In this document: positions 36,852-45,742 of the stretch, in pieces
Numbering within the stretch: the first letter of the stretch is position 1
Layout: every line of letters begins with the position of its first letter
Assembly (NCBI GenBank): GCA_963795385.1
Contig: CAWCHK010000003.1
Coordinates: 766,332 to 830,331, forward strand
Source of the DNA: CAVURS01 sp963795385
GTDB lineage: Bacteria > Actinomycetota > Actinomycetes > Actinomycetales > CAVURS01
Reading direction: 5' to 3'
DNA length: 64,000 nucleotides
Program-made: the position numbers and the translations under genes
Notes under the pieces: model-generated
What the model was told of the DNA's origin: nothing
The model's input: the letters and a program-made list of their open reading frames with translations, nothing else
The model's database searches: none

Positions 36852-38578
36852 TCCAGCTGTTGCGCACGTCCCTGCGCCCCTACCGACCCTTGCTGGCTGC
36901 GGTCGTTGTGCTGCAGACGATCCAGACCATCGCCTCGCTCTACCTGCCGAGCCTGAATGCGGACATCATCGACAAGGGGATTGCCCGCGGCGACACCGGG
37001 TACATCACGTCCACGGGGATGATGATGCTGGGGATCACGCTGATCCAGGTCGTCTGCTCGATCGGCGCCGTGTACTTCGGGGCGAAGACGGCCATGAGCT
37101 TCGGCCGTGACGTCCGGTCCCGGATCTTCCACCGGGTCGGGGAGTTCTCCAGCCGCGAGGTCGGGAAGTTCGGCGCGCCGTCGCTGATCACGAGGACGAC
37201 CAACGACGTACAGCAGGTGCAGGTGCTGGTGCTCATGACCTGCACGCTGCTCGTAGCCGCGCCGATCACCGGCGTGGGCGGCATCTTCATGGCCATCCAC
37301 ACGGACGTCGGCCTGTCCTGGCTCGTCGCCGTCGCCGTGCCCGTGCTGGCGCTCGCCATCGGCGCGATCGTGAGCCAGATGGTGCCTCAGTTCCGGCTGA
37401 TGCAGAAGCGCATCGACACCCTGAACCGCGTTCTGCGCGAACAGATCTCGGGCATCCGCGTGGTGCGCGCCTTCGTGCGCGAGCCGGACGAGGCCCAGCG
37501 GTTCGGCGGGGCCAATGCCGACGTGACGGCGACGGCCACGCGGGTCGGCCGGCTGATGGCCTTCATGTTCCCCACCGTCATGCTGGTGCTCAACGTCTCC
37601 AGCGTCGCCGTGCTCTGGTTCGGTGGGCACCGGGTCGACGACGGGCGGATGCAGATCGGCGCGCTGACGGCCTTCCTCGCCTACCTGATCCAGATCCTCT
37701 TCGCGGTCATGATGGCGACGTTCATGCTCGTCATGGTGCCGCGCGCAGCGGTCTGCGCCGAGCGGATCCAGGAGGTGCTGAACACCACGACCTCGGTGGT
37801 GCTCCCGCTCGAGCCTGTCCTCGACGTACCGCGGCTCGGGACGCTCGAGCTGCGCGATGTGGAGTTCAGCTACCCGGGTGCGCAGTCCCCTGTCCTGCAA
37901 CACATCTCACTCAAGGCCCGCCCGGGCGAGACCACCGCGGTCATCGGCAGCACGGGGGCCGGCAAGACGACGCTCGTCAACCTGATCCCGCGGCTCTTCG
38001 ACGCCACGGACGGCGCCGTCCTGGTCGACGGGGTCGACGTCCGCGACCTGGAGCCGGAGGTGCTGTGGACCCGGGTCGGGCTGGTCCCGCAGCGGCCGTA
38101 CCTGTTCACCGGGACCGTTGCGAGCAACCTCCGCTACGGCGACCCCGACGCCTCGGACGAGCAGCTCTGGGCCGCTCTGGAGGTGGCGCAGGCCCGAGAC
38201 TTCGTCGAGCAGATGCCCGGAGGGCTCGACGCGCCGATCGCGCAGGGCGGGACGAACGTCTCGGGCGGGCAGCGTCAGCGGCTGGCGATCGCGCGGGCCC
38301 TGGTGCGGGCACCGGAGATCTACCTGTTCGACGACTCCTTCTCCGCGCTGGACCTCGGCACCGACCGGCGGCTGCGCGCGGCGATGCGGCCGTTGACCCG
38401 CGAGGCGACGGTGGTGATCGTGGCCCAACGGGTGTCGACCATCGCCGACGCGGACCAGATCGTGGTGCTGGAGGACGGCGGCGTCGTCGGCACCGGCCGG
38501 CACGAGGAATTGCTGGAGACCTGCCCGACGTACGTCGAGATCGTCGAGTCGCAGCTCAGTTCGGAGGACGCGGCATGA
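36845..38578 (+). CDS. ABC exporter half-transporter 1 (heterodimeric, degenerate Walker B)
   Basis: 577 residues: six transmembrane helices (to ~residue 310), then a nucleotide-binding domain with Walker A GSTGAGKTT (~367), Q-loop LVPQRPYLFTG, signature VSGGQRQRLA (~471) and Walker B IYLFDDSFSALD (~493). The catalytic Glu after Walker B is replaced by Asp (DD), as in the non-canonical half of heterodimeric exporters such as BmrC/BmrD or TM287/288. The second half-transporter follows with a 4-nt overlap. Substrates are likely drugs or lipids. Confidence 0.93.
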   Translation: MLIQLLRTSLRPYRPLLAAVVVLQTIQTIASLYLPSLNADIIDKGIARGDTGYITSTGMMMLGITLIQVVCSIGAVYFGAKTAMSFGRDVRSRIFHRVGEFSSREVGKFGAPSLITRTTNDVQQVQVLVLMTCTLLVAAPITGVGGIFMAIHTDVGLSWLVAVAVPVLALAIGAIVSQMVPQFRLMQKRIDTLNRVLREQISGIRVVRAFVREPDEAQRFGGANADVTATATRVGRLMAFMFPTVMLVLNVSSVAVLWFGGHRVDDGRMQIGALTAFLAYLIQILFAVMMATFMLVMVPRAAVCAERIQEVLNTTTSVVLPLEPVLDVPRLGTLELRDVEFSYPGAQSPVLQHISLKARPGETTAVIGSTGAGKTTLVNLIPRLFDATDGAVLVDGVDVRDLEPEVLWTRVGLVPQRPYLFTGTVASNLRYGDPDASDEQLWAALEVAQARDFVEQMPGGLDAPIAQGGTNVSGGQRQRLAIARALVRAPEIYLFDDSFSALDLGTDRRLRAAMRPLTREATVVIVAQRVSTIADADQIVVLEDGGVVGTGRHEELLETCPTYVEIVESQLSSEDAA

Positions 38579-40623
38579 GCGCCCCCAACCCTCCCGCCAC
38601 CTCCCCGGCTGGCGCGCAGCCGGCCGGCGCCCGGCCCACGGTGCCGAACCGCCTGCCCCCGGCCGCGCAGGCGTCGCGTCGCGGCCCCGGCGGCGGCGGC
38701 CCCTGGGGCAACGCCGGCATGCCGACGGAGAAGTCGCTCGACTTCGGGCCGTCGGCCCGGCGGCTGATCGGGCGACTGCGCCCCCAGCGGGTGACGGTGA
38801 TCGGCGTGATCGCCCTGGCCGTGGCGAGCGTCACGATGGCGGTGCTCGGGCCGAAGATCCTGGGTCACGCGACCGACCTGATCTTCGACGGCGTGATCGG
38901 CCGGCGCCTGCCGGAGGGCACGACCAAGGCGCAGGCGGTCGCCAACCTCAGGGCCCACGGCCAGGGACAGCTCGCCGACCTGGTCAACGGCACCTCGGTC
39001 GTGCCCGGACGGGGCATCGACTTCCACGCGCTCGGGGTGGTGCTGGTCGGCGTGCTGTTCCTCTACGTCGGCGCATCCCTGCTGAGCCTGCTGCAGGGCT
39101 ACCTGCTCAACGGAGCGGTGCAGCGGACCATCTACGGGCTCCGCTCGGACGTCGAGGACAAGCTGAACCGGCTGCCGCTGCGGTACTTCGATCAGCAACC
39201 GCGCGGTGAGGTCCTGAGCCGGGTCACCAACGACATCGACAACATCTCGCAGAGCCTCCAGCAGACGCTGAGCCAGCTCCTGACGTCGCTGCTGACCGTG
39301 GTCGGCGTGGTGGCGATGATGTTCGTCGTCTCACCGCTGCTCGCGCTGATCGCCCTCGTGACGGTGCCGGTGTCGATGCTCGTGACCAAGGTGATCGCCA
39401 AGCGCTCGCAGCAGCAGTTCATGGCGCAGTGGCGGCACACCGGCGTCCTCAACGGTCACATCGAGGAGACCTTCACCGGTCACGAGCTGGTCAAGGTGTT
39501 CGGCCGCCAGCCCGAGGTGCAGGCGGTGTTCGAGCAGAGCAACGGCGACCTCTACGCGGCGAGCTTCAAGGCCCAGTTCATCTCCGGGATCATCATGCCG
39601 ACGATGATGTTCATCGGGAACCTCAACTACGTCATCATCGCCGTCGTCGGGGGCCTGCGGGTGGCGTCCGGGTCGATGACCCTGGGCGACGTCCAGGCCT
39701 TCATCCAGTACTCCCGGCAGTTCACCCAGCCACTGACCCAGGTCGCGTCGATGGCCAACGTCCTGCAGTCCGGAGTCGCCTCTGCCGAAAGGGTCTTCGA
39801 GCTGCTCGACGAGCCCGAGCAGATCCCCGATGCCGCACCGCCCGCGGAGCTCGACGACGTCCGCGGCCGGGTGGTGTTCGACCGCGTGTCGTTCCGCTAC
39901 GAGGCGGACCGCCCGCTCATCGAGGACCTCTCGCTGGTCGCCGAGCCGGGCCGCACGATCGCGATCGTGGGTCAGACCGGCGCCGGCAAGACCACCCTCG
40001 TCAACCTGATCATGCGCTTCTACGAGCTGGACTCGGGGCGGATCACGATCGACGGGGTGGACATCGCGCAGATGCGCCGGGCCGAGCTGCGCGACGACAT
40101 CGGGATGGTCCTGCAGGACACCTGGCTGTTCGGCGGGACCATCCGGCAGAACATCGCGTACGGCGACCCGACCGCGAGCGAGGAGCAGGTCCTCGAGGCG
40201 GCCCGGACGAGCTACGTCGACCGCTTCGTCCGGTCCCTGCCGGACGGCTACGACACGGTGATCACCGACGAGGCCAGCAACCTCAGTGCGGGCGAGCGGC
40301 AGCTGATCACCATCGCGCGGGCGTTCCTGGCCGACCCGGCGATCCTGATCCTGGACGAGGCGACCAGCTCGGTCGACACCCGCACGGAGGTGCTGGTGCA
40401 GCATGCGATGGCCGCTCTGCGCTCGGACCGGACGAGCTTCGTCATCGCGCACCGGCTCTCCACCATCCGCGATGCCGACCTGATCCTGGTGATGGACTCG
40501 GGCCGGATCGTCGAGCAGGGCAACCACGCCGAGCTGCTGTCCGCCGGTGGTGTCTACGCGGCGCTCTACGACGCGCAGTTCGCGGCTCCGGTCGAGGATG
40601 AGGCCGACGCGCCCGTCGGCTGA
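38575..40623 (+). CDS. ABC exporter half-transporter 2 (heterodimeric partner)
   Basis: 682 residues. A ~60-residue Pro/Ala/Gly-rich cytosolic tail precedes six transmembrane helices, with an extended outer loop after helix 1 (residues ~105-150). Walker A is GQTGAGKTT (~465), Walker B is canonical LILDEATSSVD (~592), but the signature is NLSAGERQLI (~569) instead of LSGGQ. A degenerate signature here and a degenerate Walker B in the partner fall in the same composite ATP site, leaving one fully active site. ATG 38575 overlaps the partner's stop. Confidence 0.93.
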   Translation: MSAPNPPATSPAGAQPAGARPTVPNRLPPAAQASRRGPGGGGPWGNAGMPTEKSLDFGPSARRLIGRLRPQRVTVIGVIALAVASVTMAVLGPKILGHATDLIFDGVIGRRLPEGTTKAQAVANLRAHGQGQLADLVNGTSVVPGRGIDFHALGVVLVGVLFLYVGASLLSLLQGYLLNGAVQRTIYGLRSDVEDKLNRLPLRYFDQQPRGEVLSRVTNDIDNISQSLQQTLSQLLTSLLTVVGVVAMMFVVSPLLALIALVTVPVSMLVTKVIAKRSQQQFMAQWRHTGVLNGHIEETFTGHELVKVFGRQPEVQAVFEQSNGDLYAASFKAQFISGIIMPTMMFIGNLNYVIIAVVGGLRVASGSMTLGDVQAFIQYSRQFTQPLTQVASMANVLQSGVASAERVFELLDEPEQIPDAAPPAELDDVRGRVVFDRVSFRYEADRPLIEDLSLVAEPGRTIAIVGQTGAGKTTLVNLIMRFYELDSGRITIDGVDIAQMRRAELRDDIGMVLQDTWLFGGTIRQNIAYGDPTASEEQVLEAARTSYVDRFVRSLPDGYDTVITDEASNLSAGERQLITIARAFLADPAILILDEATSSVDTRTEVLVQHAMAALRSDRTSFVIAHRLSTIRDADLILVMDSGRIVEQGNHAELLSAGGVYAALYDAQFAAPVEDEADAPVG

Positions 40624-40638
40624 GCACCGACGCTGGTT

Positions 40639-40668
40639 TTGGAGCCCGTCCCTGCTCGCTGGTAACCT
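40639..40668 (+). promoter_or_regulatory. rpsT promoter
   Basis: TTGGAG (40639-40644), 18 nt, TAACCT (40663-40668) fits a sigma-A promoter. The expected start at about 40675 would give a ~90-nt leader before GTG 40764, with Shine-Dalgarno-like GGAG about 10 nt upstream of the start codon. Confidence 0.6.
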
Positions 40669-40763
40669 TGGCGGCTGCCTGACTCAGCCTCCCGGGCTGG
40701 CGTCATCTCAGCTTCACGAGCATCCGAACGACATCATCCCGAAGGACCTGGAGTAGACCCGCT

Positions 40764-41024
40764 GTGGCCAACATCAAGAGCCAGATCAAGCGCATCGGCA
40801 CGAACGCGCGCCGGCACGAGCGCAACAAGGCCGTCAAGAGCGAGCTCAAGACGTCGATCCGCGCCGTGCGCGAGGCGACCGCCGCTGGTGACGCCGACGC
40901 GGCCGCTGCTGCTCTCCAGGCCGCGTCGCGCAAGCTGGACAAGGCCGTCAGCAAGGGCGTCATCCACAAGAACCAGGCCGCCAACCGCAAGTCGGCGCTG
41001 GCCAAGAAGGCCGCCAGCCTCTGA
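40764..41024 (+). CDS. rpsT: 30S ribosomal protein S20
   Basis: 86-residue basic helical protein of the 30S body; MANIKSQIKRIGTNARRHERNKAVKSELKTSIR and VIHKNQAANRKSALAKKAASL are typical. GTG start. It has its own promoter and a strong terminator, and is convergent with holA, as in most Actinobacteria. Confidence 0.97.
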   Translation: MANIKSQIKRIGTNARRHERNKAVKSELKTSIRAVREATAAGDADAAAAALQAASRKLDKAVSKGVIHKNQAANRKSALAKKAASL

Positions 41025-41050
41025 CCGGTCGTATCCCCCGCACGTTGAGC

Positions 41051-41082
41051 AACGGCGCCGCCCCCTCGGGGGTGGCGCCGTT
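41051..41082. terminator. rpsT / holA terminator hairpin
   Basis: AACGGCGCC, a G, CCCCC, loop TCG, GGGGG, a T and GGCGCCGTT: a 15-bp stem with one mismatch and a 3-nt loop, between the convergent stop codons of rpsT and holA. There is no long T-run, common for actinobacterial terminators. Works for both directions by symmetry. Confidence 0.88.
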
Positions 41083-41091
41083 CTCGTCTGG

Positions 41092-42048
41092 CTAGCGGCC
41101 GCGGGAGCTGGAGACGGTCACGACGGCCCGTTCGACGGCGTACTCGGGGTCGCGTCCCCCGCCCTTGACGGCCGCGTCCGCCTCGGCCACAGCCATGATC
41201 GACCGGGCCAGCCCGTCAGGGTCCCAGCCGGACAGCTGCCGCCGAGCCTTGTCGACCTGCCAGGGCGCCAGGCCGAGTGACTTGCCGACGTCCGCCGACC
41301 GTCCCGTGCGACCTCCGGCCGCGACCTTGGCCAGGGTGCGCAGGCTGGACGCGAGGACGGCGACGATCGGGACCGGGTCCAGGCCGCTGGCCAGGGCGTG
41401 CCGCAACAGCTCGAGGGCCTCGCCGGTCTTGCCGTTGACCGCCGCGTCGGCCACCCGGAAGCCCGTGGCCTCCACCTTGCCCGAGTGGTAGAGCAGGACC
41501 GAGTCCACCTCGACCCGGCCGGTGGTGTCGGCGACGAGCTGCGCACAGGCGCTCGCGAGCTCTCGCAGATCACTGCCCACCGCCTCGACCAGGGCCCGCA
41601 CCGCGTCCGGGGCGACCTGCCGCTTGGCCGCCCGGAACTCCCGGGTGACGAAGTCCGTCTTGTCACGGTCGCTCTTGATCGCGGGGCACTCGATCTCGTG
41701 CGCGCCGGTCTTGCGCGCGACGTCCAGGACCTTCCGGGCGCGAGCACCCCCGCGATGGCACAGCACGAGGGTCACGTCCTCGACGGGCTCGGCCAGGTAG
41801 TCGAGCAGGTCGGTGACCAGGGCCTCCCCGGCGTCGTCGAGCCCGCGCAGAACGAGGGCCCGCGGCTCCGCGAAGAGCGACGGGCTGGCGTGGACCGCGA
41901 GCGCGCCGGACTCGTAGCCGGCGCCCTCCATCTCGACGATCTCGGCGGCCGGGTGGGACGCGCGGACCCCGGCGATGACGGAGGTGACGGCGCGCTCGAC
42001 GAGCAGGTCCTCCGGCCCGACGACGAGCACGGTCGAAGGCTGGTCCAC
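41092..42048 (-). CDS. holA: DNA polymerase III subunit delta
   Basis: Clamp-loader subunit, 318 residues. The N-terminal AAA-like domain starts STVLVVGPEDLLVERAVTSVIAGVR and includes SLFAEPRALVLRGLDDAGEALVTDLLDYL and LCHRGGARARKVLD. The C-terminal collar domain (FRVADAAVNGKTGEALELLRHALASGLDPVPIVAVLASSLRTLAKV ... SLGLAPWQVDKARRQL) is typical of HolA. ATG 42048, 25 bp after comEC on the same strand. Confidence 0.93.
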   Translation of the reverse strand: MDQPSTVLVVGPEDLLVERAVTSVIAGVRASHPAAEIVEMEGAGYESGALAVHASPSLFAEPRALVLRGLDDAGEALVTDLLDYLAEPVEDVTLVLCHRGGARARKVLDVARKTGAHEIECPAIKSDRDKTDFVTREFRAAKRQVAPDAVRALVEAVGSDLRELASACAQLVADTTGRVEVDSVLLYHSGKVEATGFRVADAAVNGKTGEALELLRHALASGLDPVPIVAVLASSLRTLAKVAAGGRTGRSADVGKSLGLAPWQVDKARRQLSGWDPDGLARSIMAVAEADAAVKGGGRDPEYAVERAVVTVSSSRGR

Positions 42049-42073
42049 GGGGTCAGACTGCCACGAGGGTCGG

Positions 42074-44437
42074 TCAGGGCGGGCGGGACAGCACCGAGAG
42101 GCGGCCGCCGGTGGAGATCACGGCGATGTCCCCGTCCTGGTCGGTGCGTTCGACCCGGGCTCCCAGGCCACCGAGGAGGCGCACGGTGGTCGGCGCCGGG
42201 TGACCGTACGTGTTGCCGGCGCCGACGCTGATCAGGGCCAGCGGCGCACCGGCGTCCCGCAGCAGGCCGGGGTCCTGCAGCGCGGAGCCGTGATGCGCAA
42301 CCTTCAGGACGTCGACATGCGGGCCGCCCGGCGCCGCTCGGAGCGCGAGGTCGACCTGACGGGCGGCCGGAGTCTCCACGTCGCCCAGCAGCAGGAGTCG
42401 CAGGCCGGCGGCCCGGACCAGCAGCACGACGCTGTCGTTGTTCGGCACCGACCCGTCGTGGATGACGTACCCCGGCCACAGGACTCGCCAGCTCACGCCA
42501 CCCACGACCCCGGTCTCCCCGACCCGGGCCGCCCGGACCGGGATCCGCGCCGCTCGGGCCCAGCCGGCGACGCGGCGCGCCTGGGCCGGTGGGTCGTCGA
42601 GACCGTTCAGCATCAGCTGCCCGACCCGGCGGCCGTGCAGCACTCCCGGAACGCCCTCGACGTGGTCGGCGTGGTCGTGGGTCAGCACCAGCAGGTCCAC
42701 GACGTGGATCCGCAGCCCGCGCAGGCACCGGTCCATCGGGGTCGGGTCCGGCCCGGTGTCCACCACCATGGCGTGCCCCGGACCGGTGTTCAGCACGAGG
42801 CCGTCGCCCTGCCCGACATCGCACATGACGAGGACCCATCCCGGTGGCGGCCAGCCGGATCGGCCCACCGGCCACAGCCCGGCCAGCAGCAAGGGGACGA
42901 AGGCCGCTGCGGCCCATGGGTGCCGCAAGCAGGCCCGCGCGACCGGCGCGGCGCCGACCGCGACGGCAGCCGTCACCACGGCCAGGCTGAGCGAGCCGAA
43001 CGCACCCCCCGGCCACGGCAGTGCCGGGACGCGCGCCGCGAGCCGGGCGACCTGGGCGATGACCTCCGCCGGCAGGACACCGAGCAGTGCCACCAGGTGC
43101 GCCCCACCACCCCAGACCACGGACAAGGCGGCCGCGACCACGCCGGCGATGGTGGCCGGTGCGACGAGCGGGGCCGCGGCCAGATTGGCCGGGACGGAGA
43201 CCAGCGAGACCGACCCCTGCAGCAGGACGATGACCGGGCCGCAGGCCGCCTGCGCCGCGAGCGGCACGGCCACCGCGAAGGCGAGCGGTCGCGGCATTCG
43301 GCGGGCCAGCCATTCGCCCCAGGGCCGGGCCAGCAGGAGCAGACCCAAGGTCGCGAGGGTCGAGAGGGCGAAGCCGTAGGACCGCGACAGCCAGGGATCG
43401 AGGACGAGCAGCGCCAGCACCGCTGCCGAGAGGGCACCGACCCCCTGCGCCCGCCTCGCCGAGGCCAGGCCGAGCAGGCCGACGCCACCCATCACCGCCG
43501 CCCGCAGGACGCTCGGCTCCGGCCGCGCCACCACGACGAATCCGACCAGCGTCAGGGCCGCCAACGGAACTCGGAGCCGGCGTGGCAGCCCACACCGCCC
43601 CGCCAGCATCAGAGCGGCGCCGCAGACGATGGCGACGTTGCTCCCGCTGACCGCTACCAGATGAGTCAGACCGGCCGAGCGCATCGCCGCCTCGAGCCCG
43701 GGGTCGAGCCGGCTGGTGTCCCCGACCACCAGCCCGGGCAGGAGGCCCGAGCCGTCCCGAGGCCGGTCACCGACGGCCTGGACCAGACCCGTCCGCAGCC
43801 GTGCGGCCGCCCGCCGAACCGCGCTCGGCGGTGCCCGCTCACTCGGCTCGCCCTTGCCGGACAGCGTCGCCATCACGTCGTCTCCGGGCCGGGCCGGCGC
43901 CAGCCGGCCGCCCACCTCGACCTCCTCGCCCCATCGCAGCCCCACCCAGGACACCGGGGCGAAGGCCAGCACGGGCGTACCGACGACGGAGCGCTCACCG
44001 CGCCCGACCACCTCGTGCACCTGCAGCCGGACCATCACCAGCGCCGTACGCCGAGTCCCGGTCGCCCCGAGCAGCTGCGGGTCCGAAGCCACGCGCGCGG
44101 AGACCCGCACGCTGGCGCCCTGCTGAGCCAGGTCGGTCACCGTGCCCACCGAACGCAGACCACGCTGCAGCACCAGGGCGGCCAGCACCATCGACGTCGC
44201 CGCCAAGGTCAGAGCGACGACCGGCACCCAGGCGCCGCCGCGTCCGGCCGCTCGAGGCCAGACGCTCACGACCGCCGCCGCGAACAGGAACGAGGAGACG
44301 AGCAATACCAACGCACGCGGCGCCGACAGCATCAGGGCGCAGACCGCCCAGGCGGAGAGCGCCGGGCCCAGCAGCCGCAGGTCGGCCGGGCCGTGCGACC
44401 CGCTCTGGGTCACCGGCCCCTCGGCACCGGCCATCAC
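42074..44437 (-). CDS. comEC: ComEC/Rec2 competence-type DNA channel
   Basis: 787 residues. N-terminal helices and an OB-like domain (residues ~100-200), the Competence domain with about eight helices (GLTHLVAVSGSNVAIVCGAALMLAGRCG; PGLVVGDTSRLDPGLEAAMRSAG), and a C-terminal metallo-beta-lactamase domain (GWVLVMCDVGQGDGLVLNTG; LLVLTHDHADHVEGVPGVL; VLKVAHHGSALQDP). It overlaps comEA by 4 nt. ComEC moves single-stranded DNA across the membrane in competent bacteria. No type IV pilus or other com genes are in the window, so competence is unproven. Confidence 0.94.
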   Translation of the reverse strand: MMAGAEGPVTQSGSHGPADLRLLGPALSAWAVCALMLSAPRALVLLVSSFLFAAAVVSVWPRAAGRGGAWVPVVALTLAATSMVLAALVLQRGLRSVGTVTDLAQQGASVRVSARVASDPQLLGATGTRRTALVMVRLQVHEVVGRGERSVVGTPVLAFAPVSWVGLRWGEEVEVGGRLAPARPGDDVMATLSGKGEPSERAPPSAVRRAAARLRTGLVQAVGDRPRDGSGLLPGLVVGDTSRLDPGLEAAMRSAGLTHLVAVSGSNVAIVCGAALMLAGRCGLPRRLRVPLAALTLVGFVVVARPEPSVLRAAVMGGVGLLGLASARRAQGVGALSAAVLALLVLDPWLSRSYGFALSTLATLGLLLLARPWGEWLARRMPRPLAFAVAVPLAAQAACGPVIVLLQGSVSLVSVPANLAAAPLVAPATIAGVVAAALSVVWGGGAHLVALLGVLPAEVIAQVARLAARVPALPWPGGAFGSLSLAVVTAAVAVGAAPVARACLRHPWAAAAFVPLLLAGLWPVGRSGWPPPGWVLVMCDVGQGDGLVLNTGPGHAMVVDTGPDPTPMDRCLRGLRIHVVDLLVLTHDHADHVEGVPGVLHGRRVGQLMLNGLDDPPAQARRVAGWARAARIPVRAARVGETGVVGGVSWRVLWPGYVIHDGSVPNNDSVVLLVRAAGLRLLLLGDVETPAARQVDLALRAAPGGPHVDVLKVAHHGSALQDPGLLRDAGAPLALISVGAGNTYGHPAPTTVRLLGGLGARVERTDQDGDIAVISTGGRLSVLSRPP

Positions 44438-45285
44438 AGCCGGACGTGTGGACGGATCTGCGCCATCAGCTTGTCGCCGATGCCCGAGACCTCGTCCAGC
44501 TCGTCGACCGAGCTGAACCGGCCGTGCGCGGTGCGCCAGTCCAGGATTCGTTGGGCCAGAACCGGACCCACGCCGGGAAGGGAGTCCAGGGCCGCCAGGT
44601 CAGCGGAGTTCAGCGCGACCGAGATCGACCCGCCGGCGCCAGTGCCCGTTCCACTGACCCCTCCGCCGGGAGCCGACCCGCCGTTGAGGGCCGACCCGGT
44701 CCGGGCCACCACCACCTGCTGGCCGTCGACCAGCGGCTGTGCCAGGTTGAGGCCGACCAGGTCGGAGCCGGGCATGGAGCCGCCGGCCGCGCGCAGGGCG
44801 TCCTGCACCCGAGCACCGGCGGGGAGCCGCACGACTCCCGGACGGCGAACCCGTCCGGCGACATCGACGAGCAGCACCGGCGCCGAGGTCGCCGCCGTAG
44901 CCGCCGTCGAGCTCGTCGGCGTACTGCCCGCCGGGGTCGCCGTGGCCGGGGGACTCGGCTCCGCGGATCGGGGCGCGACGACCTCGGGTCGGGCCGCGGC
45001 AGAAGCCATGGCCAGGCGCGCGCCGAGAACCCCCACGGTGGCGACCACGATGATCAGCAACCCGGCGACGGCACGACGTCCCGAGCCCACGCGGGCAGTA
45101 CGCACGCTCTCCGGGAGCCGGTCGGCCAGGGCCGCCAGCACGGCCCGCCGCCCCCGACGCACCGGCGTCAGTCCGACCGAGACGAAGGGCTCGGGCTCGA
45201 CGTCGCCCGCAACGGGGTCGGCGCGATGCCGGCCGCTGTGCACGCGCGGCGGCGGATGTGAACGAGTCGGCAGGAGGTCGGGCAT
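44434..45285 (-). CDS. comEA: ComEA-like DNA-binding membrane protein (SLBB + HhH)
   Basis: 283 residues from ATG 45285. An Arg/Pro-rich cytosolic N-terminus (~70 residues), one helix (AVAGLLIIVVATVGVLGARLAMA), a Pro/Thr/Ser linker, an SLBB-like domain (LLVDVAGRVRRPGVVRLPAGARVQDALRAAGGSM ... LNLAQPLVDGQQVVV), a Gly-rich linker, and the ComEA helix-hairpin-helix (ALNSADLAALDSLPGVGPVLAQRILDWRTAHGRFSSVDELDEVSGIGDKLMAQIRPHVRL). Binds incoming double-stranded DNA for ComEC. The region upstream has two DnaA-box-like sites. Confidence 0.93.
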   Translation of the reverse strand: MPDLLPTRSHPPPRVHSGRHRADPVAGDVEPEPFVSVGLTPVRRGRRAVLAALADRLPESVRTARVGSGRRAVAGLLIIVVATVGVLGARLAMASAAARPEVVAPRSAEPSPPATATPAGSTPTSSTAATAATSAPVLLVDVAGRVRRPGVVRLPAGARVQDALRAAGGSMPGSDLVGLNLAQPLVDGQQVVVARTGSALNGGSAPGGGVSGTGTGAGGSISVALNSADLAALDSLPGVGPVLAQRILDWRTAHGRFSSVDELDEVSGIGDKLMAQIRPHVRL

Positions 45286-45338
45286 GTCGGCGACGCTAGG
45301 TCGCCGTGCCTACGCCACGTACGGACCGGCCACCGCCC

Positions 45339-45375
45339 TGTGGACAGTGGGACTGATCGCACGGTCTGTGGACAA
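45339..45375. promoter_or_regulatory. Pair of DnaA-box-like sites upstream of comEA
   Basis: TGTGGACAA (45367-45375; complement TTGTCCACA, the actinobacterial DnaA box) and TGTGGACAG (45339-45347; one mismatch) lie in the same orientation, 28 bp apart, 54-90 bp upstream of comEA. Two sites do not make an origin; they could allow DnaA-linked control of comEA-comEC. A third TGTGGACAG occurs alone at 27555-27563 near the UbiA start. Confidence 0.5.
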
Positions 45376-45404
45376 CAGCCGCGCGCCCAGCGGGGTTGCT
45401 GCAC

Positions 45405-45447
45405 AAAAAAGGACCGCCGCCAAGCTCCTAGGGGCTTGGCGGCGGTC
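45405..45447 (-). terminator. Strong Rho-independent terminator after the small transcript
   Basis: A perfect 14-bp stem GACCGCCGCCAAGC / GCTTGGCGGCGGTC with an 8-nt loop (45412-45447) is followed on the minus strand by TTTTTT (45410-45405). It is one of the best textbook terminators in the window. It ends whatever is transcribed through 45450-45740, and separates that transcript from comEA. Confidence 0.92.
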
Positions 45448-45468
45448 GACGTGCGACGTGCGATCCAG

Positions 45469-45528
45469 TCAGCGAATCCGCTCACGGGAGACGGTACGGA
45501 TGCGCTCGAAACGCTGGCAGTTCGACAT
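45469..45528 (-). CDS. 19-codon ORF in a small terminated transcript (unknown)
   Basis: ATG 45528 opens MSNCQRFERIRTVSRERIR, preceded by GGAAGG about 9 nt upstream, and stops 22 nt before the terminator stem. Upstream (45529-45742) the leader contains two mutually exclusive hairpins: CTCACCCG / CGGGTGAG (45558-45565 with 45595-45602) and CGGAGCG / CGCTCCG (around 45551-45570). It also has two copies of ACTAGTCA(A)TCC on the minus strand (45695-45705 and 45613-45624). This 457-bp gap between degV and comEA therefore holds a likely small mRNA or regulatory RNA. I do not recognise the peptide. It could be a leader peptide acting on comEA or a stand-alone small protein. Confidence 0.45.
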   Translation of the reverse strand: MSNCQRFERIRTVSRERIR

Positions 45529-45742
45529 GTGTTGAAACCTTCCCTGATGGCGGAGCGCTCACCCGCTCCGAGTCCGCTCAGTGTGTCGTCCGAACGGGTG
45601 AGGAGGCAACCCGGATTGACTAGTCATTTCACTCCCTGAGACGACCGCAGACCCTTTTAGCCGGAAATCGTCAGGCCGAATGTGACTGAGCGTGGGATGA
45701 CTAGTACTAACGGTGGGTGTGACAGATAGGCCCCAGAGTGAC

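Noticed and set aside
45339..45375. A replication origin
   Set aside because: Only two DnaA boxes, no AT-rich unwinding element, and no dnaA/dnaN/rpmH genes nearby.
41975..45535. A 1186-codon open frame on the plus strand
   Set aside because: It lies fully opposite holA, comEC and comEA; its translation is Arg/His/Gln/Pro-rich without any domain. It is a GC-bias shadow.
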